Assembly: GCA_001556025.1 (NCBI GenBank)
Contig: LSIB01000159.1
Span: forward strand, 1-64,000
Source: Rhizobiales bacterium CCH3-A5
GTDB lineage: Bacteria; Pseudomonadota; Alphaproteobacteria; Rhizobiales; Beijerinckiaceae
Length of the DNA: 64,000 bases
Direction of reading: 5' to 3'
The translations under genes were made by a program, and so were the position numbers. This document shows positions 26,364 to 35,585 of the stretch, one piece after another (within the stretch, counting starts at the first letter, position 1; every line of letters starts with the position of its first letter). A model generated the notes under the pieces. That model was given only the letters and a program-made list of their open reading frames with translations. It searched no databases and was not told the origin of the DNA.

Positions 26364-26462
26364 GGAGCCGGCTGCGGCTCCGGGAGCGCTTGACGGCGGC
26401 GACGGACGCGCCGAAGAGGCGTGCTGCACAAGCCTCGCGAGCCAACGGCCCCTAACCGAACC

Positions 26463-26891
26463 ATGAGCGCAAGCCTCGACGAGATCATCGCCAATTTCGA
26501 CCTGCTCGAGGAGTGGGACGACCGCTACCGCTATCTGATCGAACTCGGCAAGGATCTCGAACCTCTGTCAGAAGAGGCCCATAACGACGTCAACAAGGTG
26601 CGCGGCTGCGCCAGCCAGGTCTGGCTCGAGGTGCGCCGCGAGGGCGGGCCGGGGCCGGCGACGCGGCTGCATTTTCGCGGCGACAGCGACGCCCATATCG
26701 TGCGCGGGCTGGTGGCGCTGGCGCTGGCGATCTATTCGGGCCGGGAGGCGCGCGAGATCGCGGCCACGGATGCGTTTGCGACCTATGAGCGGCTTGGCCT
26801 TGCCGCCCATCTGACGCCGCAGCGCTCCAACGGCGTGCGCGCCATGATCGACCGGATCAAGACCGACGCACGCGCCGCCGCCGAGGCCTGA
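26463..26891 (+). CDS. sufE: SufE family cysteine desulfuration protein
   Basis: 142 residues, the normal length. It has the catalytic Cys in NKVRGCASQVW, the N-terminal helix IIANFDLLEEWDDRYRYLIE and the C-terminal NGVRAMIDRIK. SufE takes persulfide sulfur from the cysteine desulfurase SufS and passes it to Fe-S assembly. No other suf genes are in this window. The start is set by the conserved MSASLDEII opening. Confidence 0.93.
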   Translation: MSASLDEIIANFDLLEEWDDRYRYLIELGKDLEPLSEEAHNDVNKVRGCASQVWLEVRREGGPGPATRLHFRGDSDAHIVRGLVALALAIYSGREAREIAATDAFATYERLGLAAHLTPQRSNGVRAMIDRIKTDARAAAEA

Positions 26892-26894
26892 TCG

Positions 26895-27701
26895 TCAGGC
26901 CACGGCCCCCGGCATCAGATGCGGCTTCGCATCGTCGGCCTGCCAGACCGAACGGCGCGGACGCGCCGCCCGCTCGCCCAGCCCGTAATGCGAGACGAGC
27001 CCCGCCAGCGCCAGCCGCAGCACGATCTTGGCCGAGCGCGCCGGCCAGCCGCGCTCGCGCTCGACCAGATCGAGCCCCTTCAGGAAGCCGCAGACGTCGA
27101 TCGCCAGCCCCGAGAGGTCGGGGCCGAGCCGGTCACAGGCCTGCCGCACGCGCTGACGCGCCGCCATCGATGCGTCCGAGGCGCTGGCGGGGTCGCGCCC
27201 GCCCGGCCCGCGATCATCGGGCGAGAATGCCGCGTCCCAGTTCATCGTGACGCGCGGCAGCATCTGGGCCAGCGTCAGATCGGCCCGGAACCGCTCGCCG
27301 GCGGCAAATTCGGCCGCCGAGATCTGCGGCTTGCCGTCCTTGCCCATGCGGCGGTGGAGCCAGAGCAGCGGGCTCTCGCGCTCGTCGATCAGCACCATCC
27401 GCTGCTCGCCATCGACGCCCACGAGACGGCTGGACAGAGCGCGGTCAGGGGCCGTGCCGCCACCTGACAAGACGAGGCGGCGGACCCGCCCTGTCCCGCT
27501 CCAGCACGCCAGCCCGTCCGCGACCAGCGCCTCGGCGGCGGTCATCGGCGCATAGCCCGCGCCGAGCGTCGTGCCGTTGAGCGTGCGGTTCAGCGACAGC
27601 CGGCCGCAACCCAAGGCCGAGACGAGGCCGAACGCGCCCGGCTGACCCAGATGCCGCAGCAGCCGGGTGCGGGCGCCCTGATCCTGATGGTCGGCGCTCA
27701 T
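26895..27701 (-). CDS. DUF6456 domain regulator-like protein
   Basis: 268 residues. The C-terminal half has the DUF6456 signature: ISAAEFAAGERFRADLT, LPRVTMNWDAAF and DVCGFLKGLDLVERERGWP. The N-terminal 60 residues look like a winged-helix region (MTAAEALVADGLACW). It is found widely in rhizobial genomes; its role is not established, but a DNA-binding function is likely. Its start overlaps the stop of the DnaA-C-like gene upstream by four bases, so the two proteins are made together. Confidence 0.8.
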   Translation of the reverse strand: MSADHQDQGARTRLLRHLGQPGAFGLVSALGCGRLSLNRTLNGTTLGAGYAPMTAAEALVADGLACWSGTGRVRRLVLSGGGTAPDRALSSRLVGVDGEQRMVLIDERESPLLWLHRRMGKDGKPQISAAEFAAGERFRADLTLAQMLPRVTMNWDAAFSPDDRGPGGRDPASASDASMAARQRVRQACDRLGPDLSGLAIDVCGFLKGLDLVERERGWPARSAKIVLRLALAGLVSHYGLGERAARPRRSVWQADDAKPHLMPGAVA

Positions 27702-28069
27702 CGCACGGCCTCCGTCCGGATCGCGGGCAACAGCGCAGCCGACATGGCCAGCAGGCCGAGTTCGATCGCCGCGAGCCCGAATTCGCAACGCGCGTCGTCG
27801 CGCCCGTCCTCCACCCGCCGGCAGGCATGGCGCACCGTCGTGCGATCGCGCCCGAAGCAGATGCCGACCCGGCTGAACGACAGCCCGAACACGACATGGG
27901 CGAGATACATCGCCACCTGACGCGCCTGCGTCACGGAACGTCCGCCGCGCGCCGGGCCGCGCAAACTCTGCACCGGCAGCCCCGCCATCGCCGCTGCGGC
28001 GGCTTCGGTCAGGCGCGCCAGCGCCGTTAGATGCGCTGGCTCGCCGCGATATCGATACGTCATGTTCAT
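27698..28069 (-). CDS. DnaA domain IV-like DNA-binding protein
   Basis: 123 residues consisting of little more than the C-terminal DNA-binding domain of DnaA: ARQVAMYLAHVVFGLSFSRVG, then FGRDRTTVRHACRRVED, which matches the DnaA signature helix (FGRDHTTV-HA). No AAA+ domain is present. It may bind DnaA-box-like sites, either to regulate transcription or to compete with DnaA; this is inference. It is translationally coupled to the DUF6456 gene and lies next to mucR on the same strand. The start at 28069 gives MNMTYRYRG; 28063 is also possible. Confidence 0.8.
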   Translation of the reverse strand: MNMTYRYRGEPAHLTALARLTEAAAAAMAGLPVQSLRGPARGGRSVTQARQVAMYLAHVVFGLSFSRVGICFGRDRTTVRHACRRVEDGRDDARCEFGLAAIELGLLAMSAALLPAIRTEAVR

Positions 28070-28228
28070 GATATGTTCCGTCACTGGTTCCGCGAGGGCC
28101 GGCCTGCAACCGGGAGAATATATGAATATAATCCTATTTCTGGTTTGGCAAGGGCCTTGTCGTGGGGCTCGGCAGGTCTCAGCCAAGCACGCTCCCTGAC
28201 ATGGCGATGGCAGGAGCCGAGAGAGCAC

Positions 28229-28266
28229 CGGCCAAAACAAAAGCCGCTGGCGGACCAGCGGCTTTC
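28229..28266 (-). terminator. Probable terminator of mucR
   Basis: Read on the minus strand: aaagccgctgg, loop tccg, ccagcggctttt, then gttttgg. It has an eleven-pair stem with a T-rich tail and lies about 42 bases after the mucR stop. It separates mucR from the DnaA-C-like gene. Confidence 0.7.
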
Positions 28267-28307
28267 AAGAACAGGCGGCCGGCAGGATCGCCGCGGCCGG
28301 TCCGAGG

Positions 28308-28724
28308 TCAGCGGCGCTTGCGGCGCTGCTGGCCCAGGCCCATCTTCTTGGCGAGCTGCGAGCGCGCCTCGGCATAGTTGGGCGCAACCATCGGATAGTC
28401 GGGCGGCAGACCCCACTTCTCGCGATACTGCTCGGGGGACATGTTGTACTGCGTGCGCAGATGCCGCTTCAGCGATTTGAACTTCTTGCCGTCCTCGAGG
28501 CAGATCAGATAATCGGCCGTGATCGACTTCTTCACCGGAATGGCAGGCTTGGGGGCCTCGGTTGGGACGACCGGCGCGACGCCGCCAATAACGCGGTTCA
28601 GCGCGGCATGCACATCGCCGATCAGACCAGGCAATTCGGACGCTGGCACAGAATTGTTCGAGACGTAGGCGGAGACTATGTCCGCGGTGAGCTCGATGAA
28701 ATCCGAGCCGTCATTGTCAGCCAT
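28308..28724 (-). CDS. mucR: MucR/Ros family transcriptional regulator
   Basis: 138 residues. The C-terminal DNA-binding region has [36 protein letters not shown] and [13 protein letters not shown], the full MucR/Ros signature. The zinc site of Ros (Cys-x2-Cys, His, His) is broken: the segment reads CLEDG, so the second Cys is Asp, and the last His pair is Gln-Tyr. Zinc-free MucR-type folds are known from Mesorhizobium. MucR proteins act as global, nucleoid-associated regulators of exopolysaccharide, motility and cell-cycle genes in alphaproteobacteria. The N-terminal 40 residues probably mediate oligomerisation. Confidence 0.93.
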   Translation of the reverse strand: MADNDGSDFIELTADIVSAYVSNNSVPASELPGLIGDVHAALNRVIGGVAPVVPTEAPKPAIPVKKSITADYLICLEDGKKFKSLKRHLRTQYNMSPEQYREKWGLPPDYPMVAPNYAEARSQLAKKMGLGQQRRKRR

Positions 28725-29065
28725 GTGGCCTCACTCCTTTATGTGATTTTTGGACCGCTTCTCGGCATGGATGCTCGCCCTTCTGGGCCATTTTCGGCTG
28801 CGACGGTCATGCAAAGCGGTCGGTCAAGAACCGCCAGACATGGAATCATCCCAAGAGGAACAACCAAAACCGATGTAGTCCAAAGTTAACAGTCCCGCAA
28901 GTCAAAGCCTGCGGCGCGAATACGGTCGATCCTTGGAAATGTTTCAACAACTGGAACGTGTTTAGGGTGACTGAAATATCAATTCGGTCACCTCCCCCAT
29001 GCGGCCCGGTTGTCTTGTCAACCTAGACTGCCACCTCTACCTGACAGGCTTCTGCATAATTTGGG
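28725..29065. other. Gene-free divergent region between mucR and the S9 peptidase gene
   Basis: It contains no gene. It is less GC-rich than the surrounding genes, with AT tracts at about 28735-28750, 28860-28890 and 28935-28985. MucR homologues bind AT-rich DNA and commonly repress themselves, so autoregulation from here is plausible, but no defined operator can be pointed out. Confidence 0.45.
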
Positions 29066-31243
29066 ATGGCGGTCATGGTTTCGGTAGCAAGCGCTGTCAG
29101 GGATGGATCGGCCAAGACGGCTTTGCCAAGGCCGCCCAGAGCCGAGATCAGGACGCAGACCAAGATCGTCCACGGCACGAGGCTGCAGGACGATTACGCA
29201 TGGCTGCGGGCAGAGAACTGGAAGGAGGTCCTGCGCGAGCCGGAGCGCCTGCCGGCCGACATCAAGCGCCATCTCGACGTGGAAAACGCCTATTGCCGCA
29301 AGGCGATGGCCTCGACGAAAGCCCTGCAGAAGGACCTCGTCGCCGAGATGCGCGGGCGCATCAAGGAAGACGATTCCAGCGTGCCGCAGCCCGACGGGCC
29401 GTTTCTCTACTATTCGCGCTATCGCAAGGGCGGCGAGCACCCGCTGATCTGCCGCAGGCCCCGCAGCGGCCTGCCAGGCAAAGGCAAAGGTCGCGAGCAG
29501 GTGATGCTGGACGCGTCCGCGCTCGCGAAAGGCAAGGATTTCTTCGACCTCGGCGACGCCGAGCACAGCCCGGACCACAGGTTGCTCGCCTGGAGCGCCG
29601 ACGAGGCCGGATCGGAACTGCATGTGATCAGGATCCGCGATCTCGCAACCGGCGCCGACCTGCCGGACCGGATCGAGGACACGACCGGCGACATCGTCTG
29701 GGCGCGGGACAGCGCCTCTTTCGTCTATGTCGGGCTCGACGCCGATCATCGCCCCTCGAAAGTCCTGCGCCACCGCATCGGCACGCCGGCGGCGGAGGAC
29801 GAGCTGCTGCATGAGGAGGTCGACGCCGGCATGTTCGTCGATATCGGCGCGACGCAGTCGGGCCGCTTCCTGCTGATCGAGATCGGCGATCACGACACCT
29901 CCGAGACGATGATCCTCGATCTGACAGAAGACGCGGCCAGGCCGGTGATGATCGCGCCGCGCCAGGCCGGGCGGCGCTACGATGTCGAGCACCATGGCGA
30001 TGATCTGCTGATCCGGACCAATGCCGACGGAGCAGAGGATTTCAGGATCGTTACCGCCCCGATCGCCGATCCCGCACCCGCCAACTGGCATGATCTGGTG
30101 CCGCACAAGGCCGGCCGGCTGATCCTCGACCATGTCTGCCTGCGCGGCCGACTGATCCGGCTGGAACGTGAGGACGGCCTGCCGCGCATCGTCGTCCACG
30201 ACCTCGCCAGCGGCGCGGAGAGCAGCATCGCCTTCGACGAGGAAGCCTATGGGCTTGGCCTCGATGCCGGCTACGAGTTCGACACCGACACGATCCGCTT
30301 CATCTACGCCTCGATGGCGCGACCGGCCGAGACTTACGACTACGACATGGCGAGCGGCGAACGCACGCTGCTGAAGCGGCAGGAGATTCCGTCGGGCCAC
30401 GATCCGGCGGCCTATCGGGTGCGGCGCGTCTTCGCCAAAGCCAGGGACGGCGCGCTGGTGCCGGTCTCGCTGCTGCACCGGGCCGATCTCGTGCTCGACG
30501 GCAGCGCGCCCTGCCTCCTCTACGGCTATGGCTCCTATGGCTCGGCGATGTCGGCGTCGTTCCGGACGCGCCCGCTCAGCCTCGTCGATCGCGGCTTCGT
30601 CTATGCCATCGCCCATGTCAGGGGCGGCACCGAAAAAGGCTGGGGCTGGTATCTCGACGGCAAGCGCCAGAACAAGACCAACACCTTCACCGACTTCATC
30701 GCAGCGGCCGAGATGCTGGCCGATGAGGGCTTCACCGCGCGCGGCCGCATCGTCGCGGAGGGCGGCAGCGCCGGCGGCATGCTGATGGGCGCGGTCGCCA
30801 ACATGGCGCCCGAGCTCTTCGCCGGCATCGTCGCCGAGGTGCCTTTCGTCGACGTGCTGAACACGATCCTTGACGAAACCCTGCCGCTGACGCCGCCGGA
30901 GTGGCCCGAATGGGGCGATCCGATCCGCGACGAGGCCGCCTTCAAGATGATCGCGAGCTATTCGCCCTATGACAACGTCAGGGCGCAGGCCTATCCGCCG
31001 ATCCTGGCGATGGGCGGGCTGACCGATCCGCGGGTGACCTATTGGGAGCCGGCGAAGTGGGTGGCGCGACTGCGCGCGACCATGACCGGCGGCGGGCCGG
31101 TGCTGCTTCACACCAATATGGACGCCGGCCATGGCGGCTCGGCGGGCCGCTTCGACTCGCTCAAGGAGACCGCGCTCGCCTATGCCTTCGCAATCGAGGC
31201 GGCAGGCGGGCGCTGGGCTGGAACGGAGACGGCAGGTGCCTGA
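29066..31243 (+). CDS. ptrB: Oligopeptidase B, S9A prolyl oligopeptidase family
   Basis: 725 residues, the length of oligopeptidase B. The N-terminal beta-propeller spans about 80-440 (YAWLRAENW, PFLYYSRY). The C-terminal alpha/beta hydrolase has the nucleophile in AEGGSAGGMLMG, the Asp in GGLTDPRV and the His in DAGHGGSAG. The signature RGGTEKGWGWYLDGK is typical. It cleaves short peptides after basic residues in the cytosol. Several ATG codons lie near the start; 29066 or 29075 cannot be separated. Confidence 0.93.
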   Translation: MAVMVSVASAVRDGSAKTALPRPPRAEIRTQTKIVHGTRLQDDYAWLRAENWKEVLREPERLPADIKRHLDVENAYCRKAMASTKALQKDLVAEMRGRIKEDDSSVPQPDGPFLYYSRYRKGGEHPLICRRPRSGLPGKGKGREQVMLDASALAKGKDFFDLGDAEHSPDHRLLAWSADEAGSELHVIRIRDLATGADLPDRIEDTTGDIVWARDSASFVYVGLDADHRPSKVLRHRIGTPAAEDELLHEEVDAGMFVDIGATQSGRFLLIEIGDHDTSETMILDLTEDAARPVMIAPRQAGRRYDVEHHGDDLLIRTNADGAEDFRIVTAPIADPAPANWHDLVPHKAGRLILDHVCLRGRLIRLEREDGLPRIVVHDLASGAESSIAFDEEAYGLGLDAGYEFDTDTIRFIYASMARPAETYDYDMASGERTLLKRQEIPSGHDPAAYRVRRVFAKARDGALVPVSLLHRADLVLDGSAPCLLYGYGSYGSAMSASFRTRPLSLVDRGFVYAIAHVRGGTEKGWGWYLDGKRQNKTNTFTDFIAAAEMLADEGFTARGRIVAEGGSAGGMLMGAVANMAPELFAGIVAEVPFVDVLNTILDETLPLTPPEWPEWGDPIRDEAAFKMIASYSPYDNVRAQAYPPILAMGGLTDPRVTYWEPAKWVARLRATMTGGGPVLLHTNMDAGHGGSAGRFDSLKETALAYAFAIEAAGGRWAGTETAGA

Positions 31244-31259
31244 TCCGGCAACCGCCTGA

Positions 31260-32804
31260 TCAGGCACCCAGCCGGTTCTTCTCGCTGGCGAGGTAGGTCT
31301 TGAGTTCGTCCATCGAGGCGAAGCTGTAGTCGCCCTCGGGCGTGCGCGCCTGGATCGAGCCGTCGGCATAGATCGTGAAATGCGCGGTGCCGACCTGATA
31401 GGCGCCGACCACGCCCTCCTCGGAGGCCGCCGGGGCCGGCGGTACGACGGATTCCGGCTCGGCTTCGGGTTCGGCGGCCGGTTCCGGCTCGACTGAATCG
31501 TTTGGCGCCAGCGGTTCGGCGGTTTGGGGTTGGAATTCGGGCTCGGGCGAGAGCGTGACGGTCGGCAGAGGCTGCAGTTCCCGCTCGTCCGCGACATCCG
31601 GAAGCGGCGGCTTCGCCATCGCGGGCTCATGCGTCTCGGCCTCGCCGGGCGCGATTTCGTCTGTGACGAACGGTGCGGCCTCGCGCGTTTGCGGCGGCCA
31701 AACCGGCGGCTCGACGGCGGAGGGCGGCGCAGGCGCGGGCTCAGCCTCGATCTCCGGCTCCGGCTCCGACGAGGCTGCAGGCGAGGCCCCAAACCAGCGG
31801 TCCTGACCCGGCCTGATCGCCGTCATCCAGTCCTCGGCCGCGTCGATGTCGCTCTCCGGCACGTCGCGGCGTTCACCTGCGAGCCTCGGCGCGGCAATGT
31901 CGTCCCAGACCGGGTCGTCCTTGGCCGCGTCGGCGCTGGCGGCATCATCCTTGGCCGCATCATCACTTGCCGACCTTGCGCCGCCGAGCGCCAACCTATC
32001 GCGAAGACGGTCGAAATCCTCGTCGATCGCATACCCGTCGATCGCGTTTGCCGGCATGGTCCCGGGCATCGGCTCGGACATGCCGAAAGGCTCTTCCGCC
32101 ACAAGACCGGGCTCCGCCGCGCCTGTCGCCTCGGCCAGCGCGGCCTCGAACTCGTCGGGCGTCGCCACGGGGAGGTGCCCGGTTCCGGGCTCGACCTGCG
32201 CGGCGCGTTCGGCATCGGCGGCGCGTTCGTGCGAGAGCATCGCCATCAATGGGTCGGTCGCGCCAGCGACGGGGGTCTCGCTCGTCCCGGCAGCAGCGAA
32301 CAGGTCGGGGTCGTCGTCGCGAGCCATGTCGCCGGTTTCGCCCGCCCTGGTCGCGTCGATCGCGTCGGGTGTCTCCTGAGCTTCGCCAGTCTCTCGGGAC
32401 GCTGCCGCGGCTGCTCCGGCTGCGAGGACGCCGCCTGCCGCGAGCGCGCCGCCCAGGACAGCCGGACGAGCGCGGAGCCCGCCCTGATCGGCCGCATCAT
32501 TCGGCGGGACCGACACGGTCGGCTCAGGCTCACGCGCCTCGCGGCCGTTTGCCATCGACGCGACGGAGACCGCCATCACCGCATTGGACAATTGTCCGCG
32601 CACGCGACGCAGTTCGGCCATGACGCGCGACAAGGCGAGCATCACGACGCCCGCCGTCGCCAACACCGTGCCGACGATGACCAGCGTAAAACCGCGCTCG
32701 ATCAGGATATAGGGCCAGCCCTCGACGATCGCGTAAGCGCCGCCAGCGAGAAATCCGAGACCCAGGACGGTAAAGAGAATGCTCAATGCGATATCCTTGA
32801 CCAT
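31260..32804 (-). CDS. Membrane protein with long acidic Pro/Glu-rich linker and short C-terminal module
   Basis: 514 residues. Two membrane segments lie at about 5-30 and 37-60, then a coiled stretch (ALSRVMAELRRVRGQLS). Residues 85-455 are low complexity, rich in Ala, Glu, Pro and Asp. The last 50 residues form a compact module (VGAYQVGTAHFTIYADGSIQ, YSFASMDELKTYLASEK) that looks conserved and folded. No function is known. The design, a membrane anchor, a long flexible arm and a terminal domain, suggests a tether. The start at 32804 is preferred over an upstream frame because the first membrane segment begins there. Confidence 0.7.
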   Translation of the reverse strand: MVKDIALSILFTVLGLGFLAGGAYAIVEGWPYILIERGFTLVIVGTVLATAGVVMLALSRVMAELRRVRGQLSNAVMAVSVASMANGREAREPEPTVSVPPNDAADQGGLRARPAVLGGALAAGGVLAAGAAAAASRETGEAQETPDAIDATRAGETGDMARDDDPDLFAAAGTSETPVAGATDPLMAMLSHERAADAERAAQVEPGTGHLPVATPDEFEAALAEATGAAEPGLVAEEPFGMSEPMPGTMPANAIDGYAIDEDFDRLRDRLALGGARSASDDAAKDDAASADAAKDDPVWDDIAAPRLAGERRDVPESDIDAAEDWMTAIRPGQDRWFGASPAASSEPEPEIEAEPAPAPPSAVEPPVWPPQTREAAPFVTDEIAPGEAETHEPAMAKPPLPDVADERELQPLPTVTLSPEPEFQPQTAEPLAPNDSVEPEPAAEPEAEPESVVPPAPAASEEGVVGAYQVGTAHFTIYADGSIQARTPEGDYSFASMDELKTYLASEKNRLGA

Positions 32805-33124
32805 ATTCGTGAGGCAGCGCCCTGCGGAGCCGGCCACATGCCCGACGACGGCGATCATCTAACGTATTGAATAAGAGAGAGTTTCAAAATTCATGTCCCG
32901 ATAGTGCTATGAATGGGGCGTCAGTGAGGCGAAGCGAGGCCGGGCGGCCCTGCCCGCGCAGCCGGTTGCCGCAACGACGGCGGAGGCTTAACTAGGGCGT
33001 GAATGGTGGGAGGTTCCGCCGGTCCTCGCGTGACGTCTCGCGCGGGGAACAGTGGCGGGAGCCATCCGTTTCATCACCAAGCCATTCGCGGAATTGCCGA
33101 ATTGCCAGCTTCAGGAGAGGCCCG
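32805..33124. other. Gene-free divergent region upstream of sodB
   Basis: The intergenic region separates two divergent genes. 32860-32910 is AT-rich and could hold promoters. GC-rich short inverted segments follow at 32935-32975. No gene and no recognisable regulator site were found. Confidence 0.4.
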
Positions 33125-33727
33125 ATGACCTTCACATTGCCCGATCTGCCCTACGCCCATGACGCGCTGCAGCCCTTCATGTCGAAGGAAACGCTGGAGT
33201 ATCACCACGACAAGCACCACCTCGCCTATGTCAACAACGGCAACAACGCGATCAAGGGCACCGAATTCGAGGGCAAGTCGCTCGAGGAGATCGTCAAGGC
33301 CTCGCACGGCAAGAATCCGGCCGTCTTCAACAATGCGGGCCAGCACTACAACCATCTCCACTTCTGGAAGTGGATGAAGCCCAATGGCGGCGGCAAGATG
33401 CCCGGCGCGCTCGAGAAGGCGATCGCCGAGTCCTTCGGCTCGGTCGAGAAAATGAAGGAAGATTTCGTCGCCGCCGGCGTCGGCCAGTTCGGCTCGGGCT
33501 GGGCCTGGCTTGAGGTCAAGGGCGGCAAGATCGCCGTCAGCAAGACCCCTAACGGCGAGAGCCCGCTGGTCAACGGCGCCTCCCCGATCCTCGGCTGCGA
33601 CGTCTGGGAGCATTCCTATTACATCGACTACCGCAACCGCCGCCCCGACTATCTCAAGGCCTTCCTGGAGAGCCTGGTGAACTGGGAGTATGTCGCGGAG
33701 ATGTATGAGGGCGCGGCGAAAGCCTGA
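33125..33727 (+). CDS. sodB: Superoxide dismutase, Fe/Mn family
   Basis: 200 residues, the usual length. The metal ligands are seen in order: His in LEYHHDKHHLAYV, His in GQHYNHLHFWK, Asp and His in CDVWEHSYYIDY. GQFGSGWAWL is the family core. It dismutates superoxide in the cytosol. The start is fixed by AGGAGAGGCCCG just before the ATG and by the MTFTLPDLPY opening. Its own terminator follows. Confidence 0.95.
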   Translation: MTFTLPDLPYAHDALQPFMSKETLEYHHDKHHLAYVNNGNNAIKGTEFEGKSLEEIVKASHGKNPAVFNNAGQHYNHLHFWKWMKPNGGGKMPGALEKAIAESFGSVEKMKEDFVAAGVGQFGSGWAWLEVKGGKIAVSKTPNGESPLVNGASPILGCDVWEHSYYIDYRNRRPDYLKAFLESLVNWEYVAEMYEGAAKA

Positions 33728-33749
33728 GCCTTTCGGAAAGCAGAGACCG

Positions 33750-33776
33750 AAACGGGGCCTCGCGGCCCCGTTTTTG
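33750..33776 (+). terminator. Terminator of sodB
   Basis: Stem acggggcc / ggccccgt with a short cgc loop, then ttttt, 23 bases after the sodB stop. The chemoreceptor gene is convergent and may use it too. Confidence 0.85.
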
Positions 33777-33798
33777 TGCCGGATTAAGCCAGGAACGG

Positions 33799-35484
33799 CT
33801 AAGCCGCGACGCTGCGCAGGAACTGGTCCACCGTGGTGCGCAGCCGCAGCGCCTGGGTGGCGACTTCGCCGGCCGCGCCCCGGACTTCCTCGGCCGAGCG
33901 CCCTGTCTCCTCGACGGAATCGGCCAGCACGCTGAGATCGCTCGAGACCGACAGCGCCGAGGACGAGGCCATGGCGACGCCGCTGGCGATCTCGCCGGTG
34001 GCGATGGCCTGCTGCTCGATCGAGGTCGCGACGGAGTTGGCGAAATTCTCGATCGCGCCCATGCGCTCGGCGATGTTGCCGATCGCGCCGACGACCTCGC
34101 CGGTGGCGCTCTGGATCGCGCCGACCTGGGCGACGATGCGGTCGGTGGCGTCTGCGGTCTGGGAAGCGAGGTTCTTCACCTCCGAGGCGACGACCGCGAA
34201 GCCGCGCCCGGCTTCGCCGGCGCGCGCGGCCTCGATCGTGGCGTTGAGCGCCAGAAGGTTGGTCTGGGCGGCGATGTCGCGGATCAGGTTGACGCCCTCG
34301 CCGATGGCGCGCGCCGTCTCGTCGAGCGCCCGCACGGAGCCCGCCGTGTCGCGCGAGACCGAAGCCGCCTCGACGATCTCGGTGCGGACGCGGCGGACCT
34401 GGAACTCGACCTCCCGGATGGCCGCGCCCATCTCCTCGGCGGCTTGCGCCGCGTTTTCGACATTGGCCGACGCGCCATGCGAGTTCTGCGCGGCGCGCGC
34501 GGCGCGGCCAGACGATTCGGCTGCGACCCGGGCGAGCCCGTCGGAGGCTTCGCTCATCCGGTCGGCATTGCTCTTGAAGGCTTCCAGCGCGACGCCGACC
34601 TCGGCGCGGAACAGCGCGATCGACTGGTCGACCCGGCTCTGGTGCTCGCGGCGCTCGGCTGCGGAGACATGCTGCTTCTCCTGCAGGGTCGCGCGCTCGG
34701 CCAGGCTGACCTTCAGCACGCCGAGCGCATGCGCGATGGCGCCGATCTCGTCGCGCCGGCCCATGGCGTCGATCTGCGTGTCGAGCTTGCCGTCGGAGAT
34801 GCTGACGATCGCCTTCGTCATGCTCTTCAGCGGCTTCATGGTGCGCGAGAGCGAGAACCAAAGCAGCGGCCCGAGCACGAGCAGGATCAGGATGCCGATG
34901 CCGATGGTGACGAATTGCTCCAGCGCGGCGCGGGCGACGAGGCGGGTCTTGTCGAAACGGATGGCGATGTAGCCGATCTGGCGCTTGTGACCACCGACCC
35001 TCACAACGTGCAGCTTGGTGACATAGGTCTTGTCCTCGATCTCGGCCGAGGTCATCTCCATCAGCGCATCCCAGGGAGCGCGGCCGAGCGCGGCGGTGAG
35101 CGCGCGCGGCGTAAGGCCGAGCCGCGCCTCCTCGGTCCGGCCGGCGCTCGCCAGGCTGGACACGTCGTCGGCGACGATGCCGGCGTCGAAATCCGGGTCT
35201 CCGCGCAGCGATTCGAGAATGTAGCCAAGGGTGTTGGTGTCGCGGGCCAGGATCAGCGAGGGCGAGGCGTTGACCACCATCAGGGTCAGCGCGGTCATCT
35301 TCTGCTCGAGATCGGCACGGGTCTTGCCGTCATTGTAGCGTGCGACCGCGATCACGACGAAGACGATGGCGATGGCGACGATGGCGACGGCGGCGCCGGC
35401 GATCTGCGTGCTGAGCGAGCCGGCACGTGCGGGCTTGGAGGACGCGCCAGCGGTCGAAGAATCCGCTCGCCTGAACCAGTTCAT
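33799..35484 (-). CDS. Methyl-accepting chemotaxis protein
   Basis: 561 residues. Membrane segment 1 lies at about 27-48, a small periplasmic sensor region at about 49-190, segment 2 at about 192-212, HAMP at about 213-265 ([17 protein letters not shown]), then a coiled-coil signalling domain with [20 protein letters not shown] and [15 protein letters not shown]. It relays ligand binding to CheA. There is no CheR-tethering pentapeptide at the C-terminus. No che genes are nearby, so it is an orphan receptor. The ligand is unknown; the sensor region resembles small single-module receptors. Confidence 0.93.
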   Translation of the reverse strand: MNWFRRADSSTAGASSKPARAGSLSTQIAGAAVAIVAIAIVFVVIAVARYNDGKTRADLEQKMTALTLMVVNASPSLILARDTNTLGYILESLRGDPDFDAGIVADDVSSLASAGRTEEARLGLTPRALTAALGRAPWDALMEMTSAEIEDKTYVTKLHVVRVGGHKRQIGYIAIRFDKTRLVARAALEQFVTIGIGILILLVLGPLLWFSLSRTMKPLKSMTKAIVSISDGKLDTQIDAMGRRDEIGAIAHALGVLKVSLAERATLQEKQHVSAAERREHQSRVDQSIALFRAEVGVALEAFKSNADRMSEASDGLARVAAESSGRAARAAQNSHGASANVENAAQAAEEMGAAIREVEFQVRRVRTEIVEAASVSRDTAGSVRALDETARAIGEGVNLIRDIAAQTNLLALNATIEAARAGEAGRGFAVVASEVKNLASQTADATDRIVAQVGAIQSATGEVVGAIGNIAERMGAIENFANSVATSIEQQAIATGEIASGVAMASSSALSVSSDLSVLADSVEETGRSAEEVRGAAGEVATQALRLRTTVDQFLRSVAA

Positions 35485-35585
35485 TGTGTCGATGCCCTTG
35501 CCGCCAGCCTTGAAGACAGGTCCGGACGGTTACCGCACCCCACCGCCCACTCTGGTCCGACACGGTAAATTTTCGATTGCGAAAT

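Noticed and set aside
29018..31792. Long minus-strand frame opposite oligopeptidase B
   Set aside because: Overlaps a clear S9 peptidase over its length; Arg/Pro-rich noise.
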